Source: Akkermansia sp.
GTDB taxonomy: Bacteria > Verrucomicrobiota > Verrucomicrobiia > Verrucomicrobiales > Akkermansiaceae
DNA length: 18,793 nt
NCBI GenBank assembly: GCA_020047775.1
Contig: JAIFNK010000249.1
Span: forward strand, 1-18,793
Direction of reading: 5' to 3'
Made by a program: the position numbers and the translations under genes. Positions 16,177 through 18,793 of this stretch are shown in pieces. Below the pieces are notes generated by a model. That model saw only the letters and a list, made by a program, of their open reading frames with translations, searched no databases and was not told the DNA's origin. Positions within the stretch are counted from its first letter, which is position 1, and each line of letters starts with the position of its first letter.

Positions 16177-16424
16177 GTGCGCTGCGTCCCTCCAACCTGC
16201 CGAAGCTGGCGGTGTGTCCATGTTACGAGAGCAATCCCGTGGCCGGCCCCGCCGCCGAGCGTGGCACTTTGCTAGACACCGAAGCTGGCGGTGTGTCCAT
16301 GTTACGAGAGCAATCCCGTGGCCGGCCCCGCCGCCGAGCGTGGCACTTTGCTAGACACCGCGTTCCGCGCCGAACTTCTCGGCCTCGAAGAACGCTTCGT
16401 GATCGCCAACAAACTGACGGCTGA
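16173..16424 (+). pseudogene. Orphaned 5' reading frame of the nuclease gene, frameshifted by a 79-bp tandem duplication
   Basis: The ATG overlapping the ATPase stop begins MSALRPSNLPKLAVCPCYES, a proper N-terminus for a Cas4/AddB-like nuclease (S-x-L, then Cys). After 36 codons (ending GTLLDT) the frame enters the second copy of the duplication one base out. It encodes an Arg-rich nonsense tail and stops at 16422-16424, 83 residues in all. Removing one 79-bp copy would join this N-terminus exactly to AFRAELLGLE of the downstream frame. The product as it stands is almost certainly non-functional. Confidence 0.8.
16200..16360. repeat. Exact 79-bp tandem duplication in the nuclease gene
   Basis: Bases 16200-16278 and 16279-16357 are identical, and identity runs on for three more bases (CCG), so the junction has 3-bp microhomology. 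The unit is 26 codons plus 1 base, which produces a +1 frame change and places a TAG (16273-16275) ahead of the second copy in the nuclease frame. Perfect identity means a very recent event or an assembly error. Confidence 0.97.
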
Positions 16425-17256
16425 CGAGATCGCCGCCGTTTCTTGGTCGGTCTCGATGGTGCGGGCGATGTCGGGCCGCGAACGAGTTCTTGCTCGTGAG
16501 GACGACTGCCGGGTGAAGATCCTCAATCTCACCGGCACGGCGGATGCCATCGTGCCGACCAAACTCACCCACTTCGATCTGAAGACCGGTGCGCGTCGGA
16601 ACTACCGCGAGCAGATGGCGGCTTACGCGCTCGGATTGATGGGCGCGCATTTCGCCGGCGAGTGGACGGCTCACCTGTTGTTCTGCGACCAGCGCGAGAT
16701 CGAGACTCACAAGTTCACCTACGAAGAGGCACATGCCATAGTCGATCAGGTCGTGAAGGCATTTCACGATCCGGCCAAGAAGCCGAATCCCTGCGAATAC
16801 TGCTCGTGGTGTGCCAAAGCAGATACCTGCCCTGCCCGACTGGCGATGGTCGGTGAGTCCCTAACTGTCACGGAACCCGACTTCAATTTCGACGCCGTGC
16901 TCTCTGACCCGGAAAAGCTCGGGCGCTTTCTAGCCGCCAGCGCGGTGGTCGAGGACTTCCGCGACCGCGCCAAGAAGATCGCCGCTGAGCGGATCAAGAC
17001 CGGCGGCGAGGTTCCCGGTTGGAAGCTCGTCACGCGCAAAGGCAGCGAGTTCGTCGATTGCGAAACCGTCGGCCACCACATCTCCACGATGGGTTTCGGC
17101 CCGGTGCTCGCGGCTTACGGAAATCTATCTGCATCCAAGTTCCGCGACCTGTGGAGCGAGCGGATGCCAAGTGAGAAACCATTCCCGGAGGAGTCGGTGA
17201 AGCACGCCGCGCCATCGACCTACCTCAAGCAAACCAAAACCAAGCCGAAGTCATGA
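16291..17256 (+). CDS. Cas4/AddB-like PD-(D/E)XK nuclease with cysteine cluster, 5' end disrupted
   Basis: The remaining open frame starts at GTG 16291 inside the second duplicate and encodes 321 residues, missing about 13 residues of the inferred original. Nuclease motifs are GTADAI (Asp85), FDLKTG (Asp96, Lys98) and the RecB-type helix REQMAAYALGL (Gln108). Cysteines at 168, 171, 174 and 180 (CEYCSWCAKADTC), with Cys2 or Cys4 at the N-terminus, match the four-Cys Fe-S arrangement of AddB and Cas4. The motif I position reads ERGTLLDTAF, with Asp where many relatives have His. Such phage exonucleases resect DNA ends to give single strands for the annealing protein encoded upstream. Whether this GTG is used is unknown; it has no clear Shine-Dalgarno but could be reached by ribosomes translating the broken 5' frame. 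The stop overlaps the next ATG (ATGA, 17253-17256). Confidence 0.82.
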   Translation: MCPCYESNPVAGPAAERGTLLDTAFRAELLGLEERFVIANKLTADEIAAVSWSVSMVRAMSGRERVLAREDDCRVKILNLTGTADAIVPTKLTHFDLKTGARRNYREQMAAYALGLMGAHFAGEWTAHLLFCDQREIETHKFTYEEAHAIVDQVVKAFHDPAKKPNPCEYCSWCAKADTCPARLAMVGESLTVTEPDFNFDAVLSDPEKLGRFLAASAVVEDFRDRAKKIAAERIKTGGEVPGWKLVTRKGSEFVDCETVGHHISTMGFGPVLAAYGNLSASKFRDLWSERMPSEKPFPEESVKHAAPSTYLKQTKTKPKS

Positions 17257-17483
17257 ATTCTAACAAAAATCCAAGGCCGATTCTCAGGAAAACGACGGCG
17301 CGAGCCTACAACCTGCGGATCGCGGCGGAGTGGATGACGGGCAGGAAGCGGTTTCCCTCCGCAGTCCTCGCCGATGCCGAAAAGGCCGCCCGTGGCGTCC
17401 TGGCCCGTCATGCCTGCCAGCCGAAAGCACACGTCACTTCCCCGCTCTCAGGGCGGGGCGATGAGCCATCCACCAATTCATAA
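17253..17483 (+). CDS. Small hypothetical protein, translationally coupled
   Basis: A 76-residue ORF whose ATG overlaps the nuclease stop by 4 nt, which supports real translation by coupling. The product is basic in its first half (MNSNKNPRPILRKTTARAYN) and contains an amphipathic helix (AVLADAEKAARGVLARHA). It has no recognised domain and no membrane segment. A GC-rich hairpin (CCCCGC-TCTCAGG-GCGGGG, 17440-17458) lies near its 3' end. In phage recombination modules such small ORFs are common and mostly uncharacterised. Confidence 0.6.
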   Translation: MNSNKNPRPILRKTTARAYNLRIAAEWMTGRKRFPSAVLADAEKAARGVLARHACQPKAHVTSPLSGRGDEPSTNS

Positions 17484-17524
17484 CCCCATGCCATTCCCAA
17501 TCTCAAACCAACCAAACTAACATC

Positions 17525-17938
17525 ATGCCATCCTATACTGCATCCATCCCCAACGAACGTCCTGACTTTGTCGAACCGGGCGATCATGAAGTCGAAGTCG
17601 TCGATGCGATTGAGACGATCAGCAAGGGCGGCCACGAGATGATCGAGCTGAAGCTCAAGACATCCGCTGGCAGCTATCTTTACGACTTCCTCGTGTTCAT
17701 CCCGACCGCGTTCTGGAAGATCGACGCCTTCCGCGCTGCCACCGGCGAGGAGGTCACGCCCGATCAGGACGTCGAGATCACCGCCGATCACGTCATCGGC
17801 CGAACCGGCACCGCCCGACTCACCGTCGAGGAATACAACGGCAAGAAACGCAACAAGGTCGCCGCCTGGATTGTCGGCACCGCGAAGCCCGCCACTCAAC
17901 CCCAACCCGCACGCCGTAGTGACAACGAACCATTCTGA
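17525..17938 (+). CDS. DUF669-like phage ssDNA-binding protein
   Basis: A 137-residue protein. The core (about residues 14-95) has the pattern of the DUF669 family: PGDHEVEVVDAIETISKGGH, then MIELKLKT, then FWKIDAFRAATGEEV. This is consistent with an OB-like fold that binds single-stranded DNA next to phage recombinases. The last residues, RRSDNEPF, resemble the acidic tip with terminal Phe (DDxPF) that bacterial SSB proteins use to recruit partners, which strengthens the assignment. It lies 41 bp after the small ORF and 4 bp before the original helicase ATG. It probably coats the single strands made by the nuclease and delivers them to the Sak4-like ATPase. No Shine-Dalgarno is evident. Confidence 0.78.
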   Translation: MPSYTASIPNERPDFVEPGDHEVEVVDAIETISKGGHEMIELKLKTSAGSYLYDFLVFIPTAFWKIDAFRAATGEEVTPDQDVEITADHVIGRTGTARLTVEEYNGKKRNKVAAWIVGTAKPATQPQPARRSDNEPF

Positions 17939-17942
17939 AAAG

Positions 17943-18074
17943 ATGGGCCTTCGCGCCTATCAGATGAAAGCCCGGCAGGACATCCACAAGGGCTTTGAGG
18001 ATTTCGACCGCCAGCTCGGTGGGCCTTCGCGCCTATCAGATGAAAGCCCGGCAGGACATCCACAAGGGCTTTGA
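17943..18074 (+). pseudogene. Orphaned 5' reading frame of the helicase gene, frameshifted by a 76-bp tandem duplication
   Basis: ATG 17943, preceded by GAAAAG, begins MGLRAYQMKARQDIHKGFED, a normal SF2 helicase N-terminus with a Q-motif-like RAYQ. After QLGG the frame runs one base out of phase through the second copy and stops at 18072-18074, giving 43 residues. Deleting one copy would restore a continuous helicase frame from this ATG. Confidence 0.8.
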
Positions 18075-18097
18075 GGATTTCGACCGCCAGCTCGGTG
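17944..18097. repeat. Exact 76-bp tandem duplication in the helicase gene
   Basis: Bases 17944-18019 and 18020-18095 are identical, with identity extending two bases further (TG), so the junction has 2-bp microhomology. The unit is 25 codons plus 1 base and shifts the frame by +1. The first copy starts at the T of the original ATG; the second is preceded by G, turning the start of copy two into an in-frame GTG. Confidence 0.97.
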
Positions 18098-18793
18098 TGC
18101 TGCCGACAGGATCTGGAAAAACCGTTCTTTTCAGCCGCTTGGCGCACGACTATCAGCCGCAGCGCACTTTGATCCTCGCCCACCGCGAGGAACTCATCAC
18201 TCAGGCAGTGGACAAGCTTCGCGCCTCCACCGGGATCGAGGCCCAGGTGGAGATGGGCGAAGAGCGGGCGTCGCTCGATGCTCCGGTTGTCGTCGCATCC
18301 GTCCAGACGCTCATGCGTGAAAAACGCCGTGAGCGGTGGCCGCGGGATCACTTCGGCTTGGTCGTCGTCGATGAAGCGCACCACGCGCTTGCCGACAGCT
18401 ATCTCAACACGCTCGGGCATTTCCATGACCACGCAAAGGTGCTGGGTGTGAGCGCGACGCCGGACCGTGGCGACAAGAAGAACCTCGGACGCTACTTCGA
18501 GAACATCGCCTGCGAAGTGACCTTGCTGGATCTGGTCAATCAGGGATGGCTCTCGCCGATCAAGGTGAAGACCGTTCCGTTAGGGATGGATCTTCGCGGC
18601 GTGCGCACCACGGCGGGTGACTTCAGCGCCGACGATCTCGGGCATGCACTGGAACCGTATCTCGAACAGATCGCGGATGTGATGGTGGAAAATCGTCACC
18701 GCAAGACGCTCGTGTTCCTGCCCTTGATCGCCGTGTCGAAACGCTTTGCCGAAATCTGCCGCGACCGTGGTTTGCTGGCTGAGCATGTCGATG
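18019..18793 (+). CDS. SF2 DEAD/DEAH-box helicase, 5' end duplicated, 3' end beyond window
   Basis: The open frame from GTG 18019 to the right edge encodes 258 residues. It has RAYQ (4-7) as a Q-motif-like element, Walker A LPTGSGKT (28-35), TLILAHREEL (motif Ia), DEAH at 118-121 and VSATPDR (motif III, Ser145). The second RecA domain begins with RKTLVFLPLI near 235; motifs V and VI lie outside. It belongs to the UvrB/SSL2/RecQ-like group of phage and mobile-element helicases. Because the second duplicate retains every codon after the start, translation from the GTG would give the same protein as the inferred original, but the normal ATG and its AAAAG leader now lie 76 bp upstream in another frame. 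It is the last visible gene of the module, 4 bp downstream of the ssDNA-binding protein before duplication. Confidence 0.85.
   Translation, partial: MGLRAYQMKARQDIHKGFEDFDRQLGVLPTGSGKTVLFSRLAHDYQPQRTLILAHREELITQAVDKLRASTGIEAQVEMGEERASLDAPVVVASVQTLMREKRRERWPRDHFGLVVVDEAHHALADSYLNTLGHFHDHAKVLGVSATPDRGDKKNLGRYFENIACEVTLLDLVNQGWLSPIKVKTVPLGMDLRGVRTTAGDFSADDLGHALEPYLEQIADVMVENRHRKTLVFLPLIAVSKRFAEICRDRGLLAEHVD

Noticed and set aside
17440..17458. GC-rich hairpin as a terminator
   Set aside because: There is no following T-run, it lies inside the small coupled ORF, and the operon continues in the same direction.
16200..18097. CRISPR-like repeats
   Set aside because: Each duplication has only two directly adjacent copies without spacers, and the two units are unrelated in sequence.

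Overview
The window is GC-rich bacterial DNA with dense gene packing. It carries very large Sec-exported proteins built from PA14, calcium-loop and RHS/YD repeats, plus a DUF1573 protein. That mix, and the near absence of Shine-Dalgarno sequences, suggests a member of the Verrucomicrobia/Planctomycetes group, most likely Verrucomicrobiales. This is inferred from domain content; there is no rRNA or other phylogenetic marker here.

Left half (1-11458, minus strand). Three genes run in the same direction with gaps of 23 and 47 nt and look like one operon. First is a 1661-residue secreted protein with three PA14 domains and Ca-binding loops (11458 to 6473). Next is a membrane-anchored HEAT-repeat-like protein (6449 to 5460). 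Last is a Sec-exported RHS/YD-repeat protein (5412 to beyond the left edge). The RHS frame is open for all 1804 codons in the window. It contains the RHS core signature and then switches to an AT-rich unrecognised tip, as in polymorphic toxins. The operon plausibly makes a cell-surface or exported adhesin/toxin apparatus.

Middle (11459-15186). A 371-bp divergent region is followed by a secreted DUF1573 protein on the plus strand (11830-12582). Converging on it is a pair of overlapping minus-strand genes of unknown function (14827 to 13679, then 13722 to 12628). A 359-bp divergent region follows, with two copies of a perfect 12-bp palindrome (GGGACATGTCCC), each preceded 13-14 bp upstream by an extra GGGAC half-site.

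Right end (15187-18793, plus strand). This is a tightly packed phage-type recombination/replication module: an AAA_24/Sak4-like P-loop ATPase, a Cas4/AddB-like PD-(D/E)XK nuclease with a cysteine cluster, a small coupled ORF, a DUF669-like ssDNA-binding protein with an SSB-like acidic tail, and an SF2 DEAH helicase cut by the window edge. It suggests a prophage or other integrated element.

The most striking observation is that the nuclease and the helicase genes each carry an exact tandem duplication at the 5' end, of 79 and 76 bp. Both lengths are 1 mod 3, so both shift the frame and detach the original ATG. In both cases the second copy still has an in-frame GTG. This may be recent gene inactivation, a reversible on/off switch, or an assembly artefact; raw reads would decide. 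No tRNA, rRNA, CRISPR array, transposase or convincing terminator was seen.
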